Positions 33,677 to 42,461 of a stretch of DNA of 55,773 nucleotides are shown here, one piece after another. The position numbers were made by a program, and so were the translations under genes. Origin of the DNA: Clostridium sp. (GTDB taxonomy: Bacteria > Bacillota > Clostridia > Lachnospirales > Lachnospiraceae); contig JAMPFS010000016.1 of NCBI GenBank assembly GCA_023664325.1, forward strand, positions 1-55,773, given 5' to 3'. The stretch's first letter is position 1. Each line of letters starts with the position of its first letter. The notes under the pieces are model-generated. The model saw nothing but the letters and a program-made list of their open reading frames with translations, was not told the origin of the DNA and searched no databases.

Positions 33677-34306
33677 TTATTCCGTGGCTTCACGAAGCTG
33701 GTCAAGTTTCGCTGTAATTTTTTTGCCGCTTAAGTTTTCTTTGTCAGGAATATGTTCATAAAGCGCTTCAAACTTTTCCGGGCTGCCGTTTTGCAGGTAA
33801 TGGCGTCCGAGCAGCGCATAGGTGGAGGATATATCTGTTCCGATTGAGATGCAGTATTCAAGGACAAAAACGGCTTTTTCAGGGTATTCCTCATAGATGC
33901 AGTCGGCAAAAAGCTGTAAGGTGCGGATATATTTTGCATAGGTCTGGTCATACAGGGAAAGTACCTCTAAATTAGCCAGCCCGTAGGATGCCTTCAATTC
34001 GGTATTGCTGATCCCCATCAGATTTAGCATTTTTTTATCGGCAAGGTTTTTAATTTCTTTTATATATTCTGCAATCTGTAATTGCTTTTTCTCATCATTT
34101 AGGGTAATATCAAATGGTAATGTGTCAAGCGGCACAGTAATATATGGAAGGTTGGAGATATCCTTGCGGCGTGACATATTGGCTTCGGATTCTCTGGCAA
34201 GGTAGTCTTCGATAGATTGCTGGAAATCGCCGGAATTCTTCTTCACATTGTGGTGGAGAACCCATGCCAGGATTAAAAGGGTTGGTAATAGTAGTGGATG
34301 CTTCAT
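33677..34306 (-). CDS. Hypothetical N-terminally anchored protein
   Basis: This 209-residue protein starts with a hydrophobic segment (about 4-18, PLLLPTLLILAWVLH) that could anchor it to the membrane. A helical domain follows, with segments reminiscent of TPR repeats (LEVLSLYDQTYAKYIRTLQL, YEEYPEKAVFVLEYCISIG, SSTYALLGRHYLQNG). I recognise no family. AAAGGA precedes the ATG at 34306. It converges on the TtcA-like gene (6 bases between stops) and is divergent from the 35-residue protein gene. Confidence 0.6.
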   Translation of the reverse strand: MKHPLLLPTLLILAWVLHHNVKKNSGDFQQSIEDYLARESEANMSRRKDISNLPYITVPLDTLPFDITLNDEKKQLQIAEYIKEIKNLADKKMLNLMGISNTELKASYGLANLEVLSLYDQTYAKYIRTLQLFADCIYEEYPEKAVFVLEYCISIGTDISSTYALLGRHYLQNGSPEKFEALYEHIPDKENLSGKKITAKLDQLREATE

Positions 34307-34338
34307 AAAAATAGTCCTTTCAGAAAAGAGGTGTTAAT

Positions 34339-34446
34339 ATGTTTAATTTCAGTAATAAAAAAGCGCAGAAGCGGGTTGCCTCCGTTATTGCAATTCTTCT
34401 GGTGCTTGTTATGGTGATAAGCTGTATTGTAACCTATGTTGGTTAG
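34339..34446 (+). CDS. Small single-span membrane protein, 35 residues
   Basis: The frame encodes 35 residues: a basic N-terminus (MFNFSNKKAQKRVAS) followed by one membrane segment (VIAILLVLVMVISCIVTYVG). AAGAGGTG lies 5 bases before the ATG, and a hairpin follows at 34492. The basic-then-hydrophobic layout and good ribosome site support translation. The function is unknown. Its start is only 32 bases from the divergent gene, so its promoter must overlap that gene. Confidence 0.6.
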   Translation: MFNFSNKKAQKRVASVIAILLVLVMVISCIVTYVG

Positions 34447-34491
34447 TTTTCGTGTCAGGATACATCGGCATAACAGTTTCACAGAGATCTT

Positions 34492-34530
34492 ACAAAAGAA
34501 GCGTATATGTCAGATATAGGCTTCTTTTGT
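34492..34530 (+). terminator. Terminator-like hairpin after the 35-residue gene
   Basis: ACAAAAGAAGC pairs perfectly with GCTTCTTTTGT across a 17-base loop. The stem is AT-rich and its 3' arm contains the TTTT tract. Confidence 0.5.
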
Positions 34531-34715
34531 ATATATATTCTCACGAAATTCGCCTTTGGCTCATTCAGTGTTCATATTATATCATAAGTGGCCTTTGTTT
34601 GGTTAAAAACTTTTTGGGCAGGATGTGTGAACCGGATGTTCCATGAATAATTTATACAAAAAAGGTAGGGAAAAAAGGGAACTTTCGTAAATTATGACAG
34701 TATTTTTTTAAAGGC

Positions 34716-34743
34716 TTGAAATGCGGTTTGGTTGTGATAAAAT
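34716..34743 (+). promoter_or_regulatory. Promoter of the VanW gene
   Basis: TTGAAA (34716-34721) and TAAAAT (34738-34743) are 16 bases apart, about 80 bases before the ATG at 34825. Confidence 0.5.
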
Positions 34744-34824
34744 AAAGTAGAAATAATAGGAAACTCAGCGAATATGGAGCAGAAGCTTCACAGTTATAAA
34801 ATAATCAATTAAGGGATGAACGAT

Positions 34825-36330
34825 ATGAAGAAAAAGGGTTTAAAATTAACGGTATTATTGTTAATGATGAGTATTATTTTCGCAGGCGCATGCCATGTGG
34901 CATATGCGAAAAATGACAATCAGACAATGTATGGCGGTGTATACTTAGACGGTGTTTATGTAGGCGGACTGACAAAGGAAGAGGCTATGGAGGAGTATAA
35001 CCACTATGTGGAAGGCATTGAAGATTTGAAGATTACCTTTCGGACATCAGTGGGTTCTTATTCCACGACCTTAAAGGAGATTGGCATCTCGGTTTCTGTA
35101 GAGGATGCAGTGGAACAGGCATATAATTATGGCCGTCAGGGCAATATTTTATCCCGCTATAAGGAGATCAAGCAGTTAGAGGAAGAGAATGTGGTATTGG
35201 TTCCGACAAAGGAATTTGATCAGGAGAAGCTTAAGGAGATCCTGGAAAACGAGACAGGTGATATCGTGACAGAACCGCAGAATGCCTCTATTACCAGAGA
35301 AAATGGAGAGTTTATTGTGCATGAGAGTATCACGGGAACGACCGTGGATACGGATGAGACAATCAAGGAAGTGGAGAAACTCTTTGCGGAGGAATGGCAG
35401 CAGCGGGATATGGAAGTTGCTGTTGTTGTCAAGGAGCAGGAACCGCAATATACAACGGCTGATTTTGAGGCTATCGAAGATGTGTTAGGACAGGGTTCCA
35501 CCGATTATACCGGAAGTTCCGCGCGAAGACAGAATCTTGCGACAGGCGCCAGTAAGATTAGCGGAACGGTGCTGATGCCGGGAGAAGAGTTTTCGGTATA
35601 TAATGCAGTTTCCCCATTTACTGCGGAGAATGGGTATGAAAATGCAGGACAGTATGTCAGCAATGGAAGCGATATCGAATTGGTGGATGGATATGGCGGA
35701 GGAATCTGCCAGGTATCGACAACGCTGTATTTGGCTGTGTTAAGGGCAGAGTTGAATGTTACGGAACGTTATCCGCATTCCCTTACGGTCAGTTATGTGA
35801 AGCATGGAATGGATGCGGCAATCGCCGGGGATTATATGGATTTTAAGTTTGAAAACAGCACGGAATATCCGATTTATATTGATGGATATGCCGGCGGCGG
35901 AACGATTTCTTTTGCAATTTATGGGCATGATTCAAGACCTGCAAACCGCACGATAGAGTTTGAATCCATTGATGTGAATGTGGATGAGCCGGGCGATCCG
36001 GAGGAGATAAAGGATGATACCTTAGAAGAGGGTAAGACTGCAACGGAGCAGTCCGCATATACGGGATATTATACGGAACTGTGGAAGCATGTATATATTG
36101 ATGGAGTCGAGACCGAAAAGTACCTTGTGGATTTCGGCAAGAGTACATATCAGTCGCAGAGGGCAAAAATCCGTGTAGGAACGAAGAAAAAAGAAAAGGA
36201 TAAGAAAGACAAGGACGATAAAGACAAGGATAATAAAGATAAGACCAAGGACAAGACAACGGAAACACCGACGGACACAACTCCGGCAGAACCTTCGTCC
36301 GGTGGAAATGACGAGAGTGAAGGAGAATAG
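34825..36330 (+). CDS. VanW family secreted or cell-wall-associated protein
   Basis: This 501-residue protein has a signal peptide (KLTVLLLMMSIIFAGACHVAYA, about residues 6-28). A peptidoglycan-binding-like repeat region covers about 40-210 and a VanW domain about 225-370 (RRQNLATGASKISGTVLMPG, EFSVYNAVSPFT, GGGICQVSTTLY, RYPHSLTVSYV). The last 75 residues are very rich in Lys and Asp, then Thr/Pro/Ser, probably a wall-spanning or charged tail. VanW proteins accompany some glycopeptide-resistance clusters but are common in Clostridia with unknown function. I chose the ATG at 34825 with AAGGG 9 bases upstream. Confidence 0.85.
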   Translation: MKKKGLKLTVLLLMMSIIFAGACHVAYAKNDNQTMYGGVYLDGVYVGGLTKEEAMEEYNHYVEGIEDLKITFRTSVGSYSTTLKEIGISVSVEDAVEQAYNYGRQGNILSRYKEIKQLEEENVVLVPTKEFDQEKLKEILENETGDIVTEPQNASITRENGEFIVHESITGTTVDTDETIKEVEKLFAEEWQQRDMEVAVVVKEQEPQYTTADFEAIEDVLGQGSTDYTGSSARRQNLATGASKISGTVLMPGEEFSVYNAVSPFTAENGYENAGQYVSNGSDIELVDGYGGGICQVSTTLYLAVLRAELNVTERYPHSLTVSYVKHGMDAAIAGDYMDFKFENSTEYPIYIDGYAGGGTISFAIYGHDSRPANRTIEFESIDVNVDEPGDPEEIKDDTLEEGKTATEQSAYTGYYTELWKHVYIDGVETEKYLVDFGKSTYQSQRAKIRVGTKKKEKDKKDKDDKDKDNKDKTKDKTTETPTDTTPAEPSSGGNDESEGE

Positions 36331-36332
36331 AC

Positions 36333-37334
36333 ATGAGAACTGGTAAATTGCCGGAGCATACCTTCAAACGTTCCGTTATTAACCCAATCCGGTACCGAAA
36401 CAAAGAGGTGACGTTCCGGGCAGCAGTGGGACATGATGGGGCAGTGGTTGGCAGAATGGTAACATCCATAGCAACCACTGCCTTTTGCTATACCGGAAAT
36501 GAACAATATGCGCTTGATAATGCAGTGAATAATGTAATAGCAGCAGGCGGCGCGCCATTTGGAATTTCCGCAGCGGTTTTGCTGCCGGAGCATAGTGAGG
36601 AGGCAGTGTTACGCGGGATAACAGGAAGAATCTGTGAAAAAGCAGCGGAGTATAAAATGGAAGTGCTTGCCGGACATACAGAACTCGTGCCGTCCGTGAC
36701 AAGCCCTACTGTCACCATAACGGCATATGGTAAGGTACTCTGGGTAAACCAGCATAAAAAAGTATCGGATGGTTTGGATATTGTGATGACAAAATGGGGT
36801 GGATTATATGGCGGAGCCATTCTTGCCGTGCTGAGGGAAGAGGAACTCACAACCCGTTATCCCCAAAGTTATATAAGACAGGCGGCATCCTATATGCAGT
36901 ATACGTCATTAATGCCGGAACTTAGAGTGATGGAAAAGATAGCAGCAAAACAGGCTGATTTGATATTGGCGGCTCATGATGTATCAAATGGAGGTGTGTT
37001 TGGGGCATTATGGCAGCTTTTGGCAGCGTGTAATACAGGCGGTGAGATTGATATCCGCAAGATTGCCATGAAACAGGAAATGATTGAAATATGTGAATAT
37101 TTTGACATAAACCCATATATGATGAATGGACAGGGAAGCCTGCTGCTTGTGACGGGCAATGGCAAAGAACTTGTGCAGCAGATGCGGCAGGCGGGTATTG
37201 TTGCAGACATTATCGGCAGAACCACAAAGAATAAGGACAGAAAGGTGTTCATAGGGGATGATGAGCGTTTTTTGGAGCCGCCTAAGGGGGATGCCTTAAA
37301 TGCAGTATTTTATGGACAGCCGGTACCGGTGTAG
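36333..37334 (+). CDS. AIR synthase-related (PurM/HypE-like) protein
   Basis: This 333-residue protein has the PurM/HypE two-domain ATP-binding plan. The N-terminal half contains VRYRNKE-like VINPIRYRNKEV, ALDNAVNNVIAAGGAPFGIS and TITAYGKV; the C-terminal half has ILAAHDVSNGGVFGALWQL. Hydrogenase partners (HypA-D) and purine genes are absent, so it is one of the HypE-like proteins of unknown substrate found in Clostridia. It starts two bases after the VanW stop, and its GGAG ribosome site lies inside the VanW gene's end. Confidence 0.75.
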   Translation: MRTGKLPEHTFKRSVINPIRYRNKEVTFRAAVGHDGAVVGRMVTSIATTAFCYTGNEQYALDNAVNNVIAAGGAPFGISAAVLLPEHSEEAVLRGITGRICEKAAEYKMEVLAGHTELVPSVTSPTVTITAYGKVLWVNQHKKVSDGLDIVMTKWGGLYGGAILAVLREEELTTRYPQSYIRQAASYMQYTSLMPELRVMEKIAAKQADLILAAHDVSNGGVFGALWQLLAACNTGGEIDIRKIAMKQEMIEICEYFDINPYMMNGQGSLLLVTGNGKELVQQMRQAGIVADIIGRTTKNKDRKVFIGDDERFLEPPKGDALNAVFYGQPVPV

Positions 37335-37350
37335 GGAAAGGGGCAGGAAA

Positions 37351-37839
37351 ATGAATATTGTATTACATGAACCGGAAATGCCGGCAAATACCGGTAATAT
37401 TGGAAGAACCTGTGTTGCGACAGGAACAAGGCTTCATTTGATTGAGCCGATGGGGTTTCGGATTAATGATAAGACAGTCAAACGGGCAGGGCTTGATTAT
37501 TGGGATAAATTAGATGTTACGACCTATGTGAGCTATGAAGATTTTCTTATGAAAAATCCGGGCGCAAAGATCTACATGGCAACTACAAAATCAAAGCAGA
37601 TTTATACAGATGTACAGTATGAGGAAGACTGCTATATTATGTTTGGCAAAGAAAGCGCAGGTATTCCGGAGGAGATTTTATTGGAGAACAGGGAAACCTG
37701 TGTGCGGATTCCGATGCTTGATGATATCCGCTCCCTTAATTTGTCTAATTCTGTTGCGATTGTGCTTTATGAGGCATTGAGACAGCAGGGATTTGACAGC
37801 TTTCAGTTAGAAGGACAGCTCCACCGCTATGAGTGGTGA
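37351..37839 (+). CDS. trmL: tRNA (cytidine/uridine-34 2'-O)-methyltransferase
   Basis: This 162-residue SPOUT methyltransferase has the N-terminal PEMPANTGNIGRTC and the C-terminal knot IPMLDDIRSLNLSNSVAIVLYEA, with MFGKESAGIPEEIL between them. It should 2'-O-methylate the wobble nucleotide of tRNA-Leu isoacceptors using AdoMet. The ATG at 37351 is chosen because GGGGCAGG lies just upstream and the protein then starts with the family's MNIVLHEPEMP. It lies in a run of + strand genes leading into mutS2. Confidence 0.92.
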   Translation: MNIVLHEPEMPANTGNIGRTCVATGTRLHLIEPMGFRINDKTVKRAGLDYWDKLDVTTYVSYEDFLMKNPGAKIYMATTKSKQIYTDVQYEEDCYIMFGKESAGIPEEILLENRETCVRIPMLDDIRSLNLSNSVAIVLYEALRQQGFDSFQLEGQLHRYEW

Positions 37840-37863
37840 AATGACAGGTAGAAAGGCAGCTTT

Positions 37864-40263
37864 ATGAATAAGAGAACACTGAGGATTTTAGAATATTATA
37901 AAATTATAGAACAGTTGACCGGTTTTGCAACCTGTCCGGCGGGAAAACGTGCCTGTGAGCGGTTAAAACCATCAACGGATCTCATGGAGATTGAACGCAG
38001 CCAGACGGAGACGGGAGATGCATTAACCAGGCTTTATCAGCATGGGGGCATTTCTTTTTCGGGTGTCTATCCGATTGGTGAGGCAATGAAGCGTGTGGCA
38101 ATAGGGGCAACGCTGTCGGTTGCAGAGCTTTTAGATGTTTCAAAGCTTCTACATGTGGCAAAGAACGCAATGCAGTATGGGAAACAAAGCAGTGAAAGCA
38201 CCATTTCTGCCGGTGATGAGCGGGGAACCATAGATTCCTTAAGCGGGTATTTTGAAAGTCTGATGCCGTTAGAACATCTGGCAAGGGAAATCAACCGCTG
38301 TATTTTATCGGAGGATGAGATTGCAGATGATGCTTCCCCTGAACTGAAAGATATCAGGCGCAATATGAAGATAATCAACAAAAAGGTGCATGATGTGTTA
38401 AATAAGTTAGTCAGCAGCCAGGACAATCAGGCAAAGTTACAGGATTCCCTGGTTACCATGCGCAATGGCAGATATTGTATTCCGGTGAAGGCAGAGTATA
38501 AGGGGCAGTTTCCGGGAATGGTGCATGACCAGTCTTCCACCGGTTCGACCATTTTTATAGAACCGATGTCGGTAGTCAATCTCAATAATGAGCAAAAAGA
38601 ATTAGCGGCGAGGGAAGCGGTTGAGATTGAGAGGATTTTGGCACATCTCAGTGAACAGGTGGCACTTTCGAGAGAGAGTATTGAGACGAATGTGGAGGTC
38701 TTGACAAAGCTTGATTTCATTTTTGCAAAAGCCGCCTATGCAAAGTCATATAACGGAAGCTGTCCGGAATTTAACGAAGAAAAGGTGGTTGACATAAAAC
38801 AGGGGAGACATCCCCTTTTGGAGAAACATTCGGTTGTGCCGGTGGATATCCGGCTGGGAGAGGATTTCACGATGCTGATTATCACCGGGCCAAACACAGG
38901 AGGAAAGACGGTATCTTTGAAAACACTTGGTTTATTTACGTTAATGGGACAGTCAGGTCTTCATATTCCGGCATCCCAGGGATCAAAGCTTACTGTATTC
39001 TGTGATGTGTTTGCAGATATTGGGGATGAACAGAGTATTGAGCAGAGCTTAAGTACATTTTCCTCCCATATGACAAATATTGTATATATTATGAAGCATG
39101 CGGATAAAGATACGCTTGTCCTTTTTGATGAGTTAGGCGGTGGAACGGATCCGGTGGAGGGTTCGGCACTGGCAATCTCCATTTTAAGTAATCTGCATAG
39201 CCGTGATATCCGCTGTATGTCTACGACACATTACAGCGAACTGAAAACCTTTGCCATGACGACAGAGGGGATTGAAAATGCCTGTTGCGAATTTGATGTA
39301 GAGACATTGAGCCCGACCTATCATTTATTGATTGGTATTCCGGGGAAGTCAAATGCTTTTGCGATTGCGAAGAAGCTTGGCATGGCAGATTCCGTCATCG
39401 AGGATGCCAGATCCCAGATAGACAGCCTGGCGCTGGATATGGAGGGCTTATTGGCAGATTTGGAAAAATCGAAACAGACCATTTTAAAGGAGCAGGAGGA
39501 ACTTGAGGCAAATAAAGCGGAGATTGAGAAGTTAAAGGCAAAGTTATCCTCCAAAAATGAACATATTGAACAGCGCAAGCAGGATATTTTACGGAATGCA
39601 AGGGAAGAGGCAAGAGAGATTTTAGAAGATGCAAAAGCATTTGCAGATGCATCTATCCGCAGGTATAATAACTGGGAAAAGGCATCAGGCGCTGACCTTG
39701 CAAAAGAGATGGAGAAGGAGCGGGATGCGCTCCGGGGAAAGCTGAAAAACGTGAACAGTAAGTTAGAGTCTAAGGCTATCGTGCGTACCTCGAACCATAA
39801 GGCTTCGGATTTCCATCTGGGGGATCGTGTGCATGTAATCAGCATGAACGTGGATGGAACGGTGCGCTCCCTGCCAAACCAGAAAGGTGAGATTACGGTA
39901 CAGATGGGTATTTTGCAGAGTACGGTCAAGATGACGGATGTGGAGATTATCAGGGAGGAAAAGAAACAGACAAAGCAGCAAAAGACTGCGGCATACCGGG
40001 CATCCGTCAACAAATCGAGAAATATCAAGCCGGAGATTAACCTGCTTGGAATGACAGTGGATGAAGCGCTGTCAGAACTTGATAAATATTTAGATGATGC
40101 GTGCCTGTCGCATTTAAATCAGGTGCGGGTGGTGCATGGCAAAGGAACCGGCGCGCTGCGAAAAGGCGTGCATGAATATTTGAAACGCCAGTCCTATGTC
40201 AAATCATTCCGTCTTGGTGAATTTGGCGAAGGAGATGCGGGTGTGACGATTGTAGAGCTATAG
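37864..40263 (+). CDS. mutS2: MutS2 family endonuclease/ATPase
   Basis: This 799-residue protein has the MutS core and ABC-type ATPase with Walker A GPNTGGKT (342-349), Walker B VLFDELGGGTDP and the TTHYSELK switch. A long coiled coil covers about 515-630, a KOW-like segment LGDRVHVISMN follows, and a C-terminal Smr nuclease domain ends the protein (LLGMTVDEALSELDKY, VVHGKGTGALRKGV). MutS2 is known to resolve stalled, collided ribosomes and to suppress homologous recombination rather than to repair mismatches. Full family length. The two-component genes follow after 17 bases. Confidence 0.95.
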   Translation: MNKRTLRILEYYKIIEQLTGFATCPAGKRACERLKPSTDLMEIERSQTETGDALTRLYQHGGISFSGVYPIGEAMKRVAIGATLSVAELLDVSKLLHVAKNAMQYGKQSSESTISAGDERGTIDSLSGYFESLMPLEHLAREINRCILSEDEIADDASPELKDIRRNMKIINKKVHDVLNKLVSSQDNQAKLQDSLVTMRNGRYCIPVKAEYKGQFPGMVHDQSSTGSTIFIEPMSVVNLNNEQKELAAREAVEIERILAHLSEQVALSRESIETNVEVLTKLDFIFAKAAYAKSYNGSCPEFNEEKVVDIKQGRHPLLEKHSVVPVDIRLGEDFTMLIITGPNTGGKTVSLKTLGLFTLMGQSGLHIPASQGSKLTVFCDVFADIGDEQSIEQSLSTFSSHMTNIVYIMKHADKDTLVLFDELGGGTDPVEGSALAISILSNLHSRDIRCMSTTHYSELKTFAMTTEGIENACCEFDVETLSPTYHLLIGIPGKSNAFAIAKKLGMADSVIEDARSQIDSLALDMEGLLADLEKSKQTILKEQEELEANKAEIEKLKAKLSSKNEHIEQRKQDILRNAREEAREILEDAKAFADASIRRYNNWEKASGADLAKEMEKERDALRGKLKNVNSKLESKAIVRTSNHKASDFHLGDRVHVISMNVDGTVRSLPNQKGEITVQMGILQSTVKMTDVEIIREEKKQTKQQKTAAYRASVNKSRNIKPEINLLGMTVDEALSELDKYLDDACLSHLNQVRVVHGKGTGALRKGVHEYLKRQSYVKSFRLGEFGEGDAGVTIVEL

Positions 40264-40280
40264 GGAAAGGAGATGAAGAT

Positions 40281-40988
40281 ATGGACAAACAGCGGATTTT
40301 GATTGTGGATGATGATGAGAATATTGCAGAACTGATATCGCTTTATCTGATAAAGGAATGTTTTGATGCAGAGATGGCGGCGAACGGGGAAGAGGCACTG
40401 GAGAAGTTTGAAACGTATAAACCGCATTTGGTTTTAATTGATATCATGCTTCCGGGGATTGACGGATATGATGTATGCCGTGAAATCCGAAAGAAAAGTA
40501 ATGTGCCTGTGATTATGCTGTCTGCAAAGGGAGAAGTATTTGATAAGGTACTGGGATTAAAAATCGGTGCGGATGATTATATGGTAAAGCCGTTTGATTC
40601 CAATGAACTGGTTGCCAGAGTGCAGGCGATTCTCAGAAGAACGGCTGTCCAAAAGGAGGAAAAGCATGTTGTTACTGCGGAGGAAGAGGAAGAATGTGTG
40701 AAATATGATGGTCTTACCGTCAATTTGACCGGTTATTCCGTCATTTATAATGGCGAGATGATTGAAATGCCGCCGAAAGAATTAGAGCTGCTTTACTTTC
40801 TTGCCAGTAAGCCGAACCAGGTATTTACAAGGGAGCAGCTTCTTGACAAAATCTGGGGCTATGACTATATTGGGGATACCAGAACGGTGGATGTTCATGT
40901 CAAACGTGTCCGGGAAAAAATCAAGGACGGCAGAAACTGGTCGATAGCAACAGTGTGGGGAATCGGATACAAATTTGAAGTAAAATAA
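40281..40988 (+). CDS. OmpR/PhoB family response regulator
   Basis: This 235-residue regulator has a receiver domain (DDDEN at 10-14, phospho-acceptor D54 in LIDIMLPG, K103-region MVKPF) and a C-terminal winged-helix DNA-binding domain (LPPKELELLYFLAS-like MPPKELELLYFLAS, TREQLLDKIWGYDY, TVDVHVKRVREKI). It pairs with the histidine kinase encoded 15 bases downstream. GGAAAGGAGATGAAG precedes the ATG. The regulon is unknown. Confidence 0.93.
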   Translation: MDKQRILIVDDDENIAELISLYLIKECFDAEMAANGEEALEKFETYKPHLVLIDIMLPGIDGYDVCREIRKKSNVPVIMLSAKGEVFDKVLGLKIGADDYMVKPFDSNELVARVQAILRRTAVQKEEKHVVTAEEEEECVKYDGLTVNLTGYSVIYNGEMIEMPPKELELLYFLASKPNQVFTREQLLDKIWGYDYIGDTRTVDVHVKRVREKIKDGRNWSIATVWGIGYKFEVK

Positions 40989-41003
40989 CCGGGGTGAAGC
41001 AGA

Positions 41004-42431
41004 TTGAAGCGTACGTTTTTTGATAAAATTATTGTGGGAGTTCTGGCTTTGCTGGTAGTGGCTTTTTTTGGCCTTGCCAGTTATATGACCTATGCGACCC
41101 AGAGGGTACTGGTATCTGAGAAGCAGGACAGTTTGATTAATGAGGCCACCCTGTTATCAGAGCAGTCGATCGGGTCTTATTTGCAGGGAATTACATCACT
41201 GGAATATCTGCAAATCCGTTTTGATGAATTTGATGATACTTTAAAAACCCATGTATGGTTCTATGGAGCAGACGGCAATCTGATTGCTGCATCGAATCCA
41301 ACGGTATACAGTAACCTTCCTGACAATATATATGGACTGGACAGGGAGATGAATTTAAAGAAGGGATTTACCCAGACCGGTAATTTTTATAATATTTTTG
41401 ATAATACGGTTATCAGTATTGGGATTCCGATTTATACAGATGATAACTTGCAGGGCTATATGGTACTGCATACGGCAATGACAGAGCTTGATGATATGCA
41501 GAATGAAATGATAAGCATTATGTATGTGCCATTTCTTACCATGCTTTTAGTGGTGGTTTTGGTACTGGTATATTTTTCGGGAACGGTGCTGCGTCCTCTT
41601 TCTAAGATTAACCGGACTGCAACAGAGTATGCAAAGGGCAATTTTGAGGCAAGAACCGGTGTGAAACGAAAAGATGAGCTGGGTGAGCTGTCCGATTCAC
41701 TGGAATATATGGCGGGCGAACTGAGTAAGCTGGATGAGTACCGGAAAAATTTTATTGCCAATATATCCCATGATTTCCGTTCCCCGCTTACCTCGATTAA
41801 GGGCTATTTAGTGGCGATGCTGGATGGCACGATTCCGGTCGAGAAATATGACAGGTATCTGAATATCGTGTTAAATGAGTCCAAACGTCTTGCAAAGCTT
41901 ACAACCGGGCTGTTGGAATTAAATGACTTTGATACTTATGGTCCGGTACTGAAGTGGCAGAGGTTTGATATTGTGGATGTCGTAAAGGAAACCCGAAATA
42001 CCTTTGAAGGGCTTTGTGAGGAGAAAAAGATTGATTTGCGCCTACAGTGTCCGGCAGAGGATACGTTTGTATATGCAGATAAAATGAAAATCGGGCAGGT
42101 AGTATATAACCTGATTGATAATGCGATAAAGTTTAGTCCGGAGAAGAGTAAGATTTTTGTGACAATATCCCAGAAACATGATAAGATTTTTGTATCGGTC
42201 AAGGATGAGGGGCCTGGAATTGAAAAGGATAAGCAGAATAAGGTATGGGATCGTTTTTATAAGACGGATTCATCCCGGGGCAAGGATAAACAGGGAACCG
42301 GCTTAGGGCTTTCTATCACGAAGGAAATTATCAAAGCGCATGGGGAGCATATCAATCTGATTAGCACAGAAGGCGCAGGAAGTGAGTTTGTATTTTCACT
42401 GCCAAAGGAGCCGGCAGAAAAGAAATTATAA
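41004..42431 (+). CDS. Sensor histidine kinase
   Basis: This 475-residue kinase has two membrane segments (about 10-28 and 175-193) flanking an extracytoplasmic sensor of about 145 residues, a HAMP domain (about 194-245), the phosphorylated H256 in ISHDFRSPLTSI, and an ATPase domain with N box LIDNAIKFS, G1 VKDEGPGI and G2 GTGLGLSI. The start is a TTG at 41004 with GGGGTG upstream. It forms an operon with the OmpR-type regulator. The signal is unknown. Confidence 0.93.
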   Translation: MKRTFFDKIIVGVLALLVVAFFGLASYMTYATQRVLVSEKQDSLINEATLLSEQSIGSYLQGITSLEYLQIRFDEFDDTLKTHVWFYGADGNLIAASNPTVYSNLPDNIYGLDREMNLKKGFTQTGNFYNIFDNTVISIGIPIYTDDNLQGYMVLHTAMTELDDMQNEMISIMYVPFLTMLLVVVLVLVYFSGTVLRPLSKINRTATEYAKGNFEARTGVKRKDELGELSDSLEYMAGELSKLDEYRKNFIANISHDFRSPLTSIKGYLVAMLDGTIPVEKYDRYLNIVLNESKRLAKLTTGLLELNDFDTYGPVLKWQRFDIVDVVKETRNTFEGLCEEKKIDLRLQCPAEDTFVYADKMKIGQVVYNLIDNAIKFSPEKSKIFVTISQKHDKIFVSVKDEGPGIEKDKQNKVWDRFYKTDSSRGKDKQGTGLGLSITKEIIKAHGEHINLISTEGAGSEFVFSLPKEPAEKKL

Positions 42432-42461
42432 AATAGGAGAGGAGCAGCGGGAAACCGCAGT

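Larger units (their letters stand above)
34447..34824. other. 378-base gap: hairpin, AT-rich spacer and promoter
   Basis: The gap contains the hairpin at 34492-34530 and the promoter at 34716-34743. Between them is AT-rich DNA with no supported coding frame or repeat. The open frame at 34452-34646 has no ribosome site and its sequence looks uncoded. Confidence 0.6.

Noticed and set aside
34825..36330. Glycopeptide-resistance gene cluster suggested by VanW
   Set aside because: No vanHAX, vanRS or vanY-type genes nearby; VanW-domain proteins are common in Clostridia without resistance.
36333..37334. Hydrogenase maturation protein HypE
   Set aside because: The protein is HypE-like, but it lacks the usual C-terminal cysteine ending (it ends in QPVPV) and there are no hyp neighbours.
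39321..40028. 235-residue open frame on the minus strand inside mutS2
   Set aside because: Antisense shadow of the mutS2 coiled coil; Ser/Phe-rich, no ribosome site, no recognisable domain.
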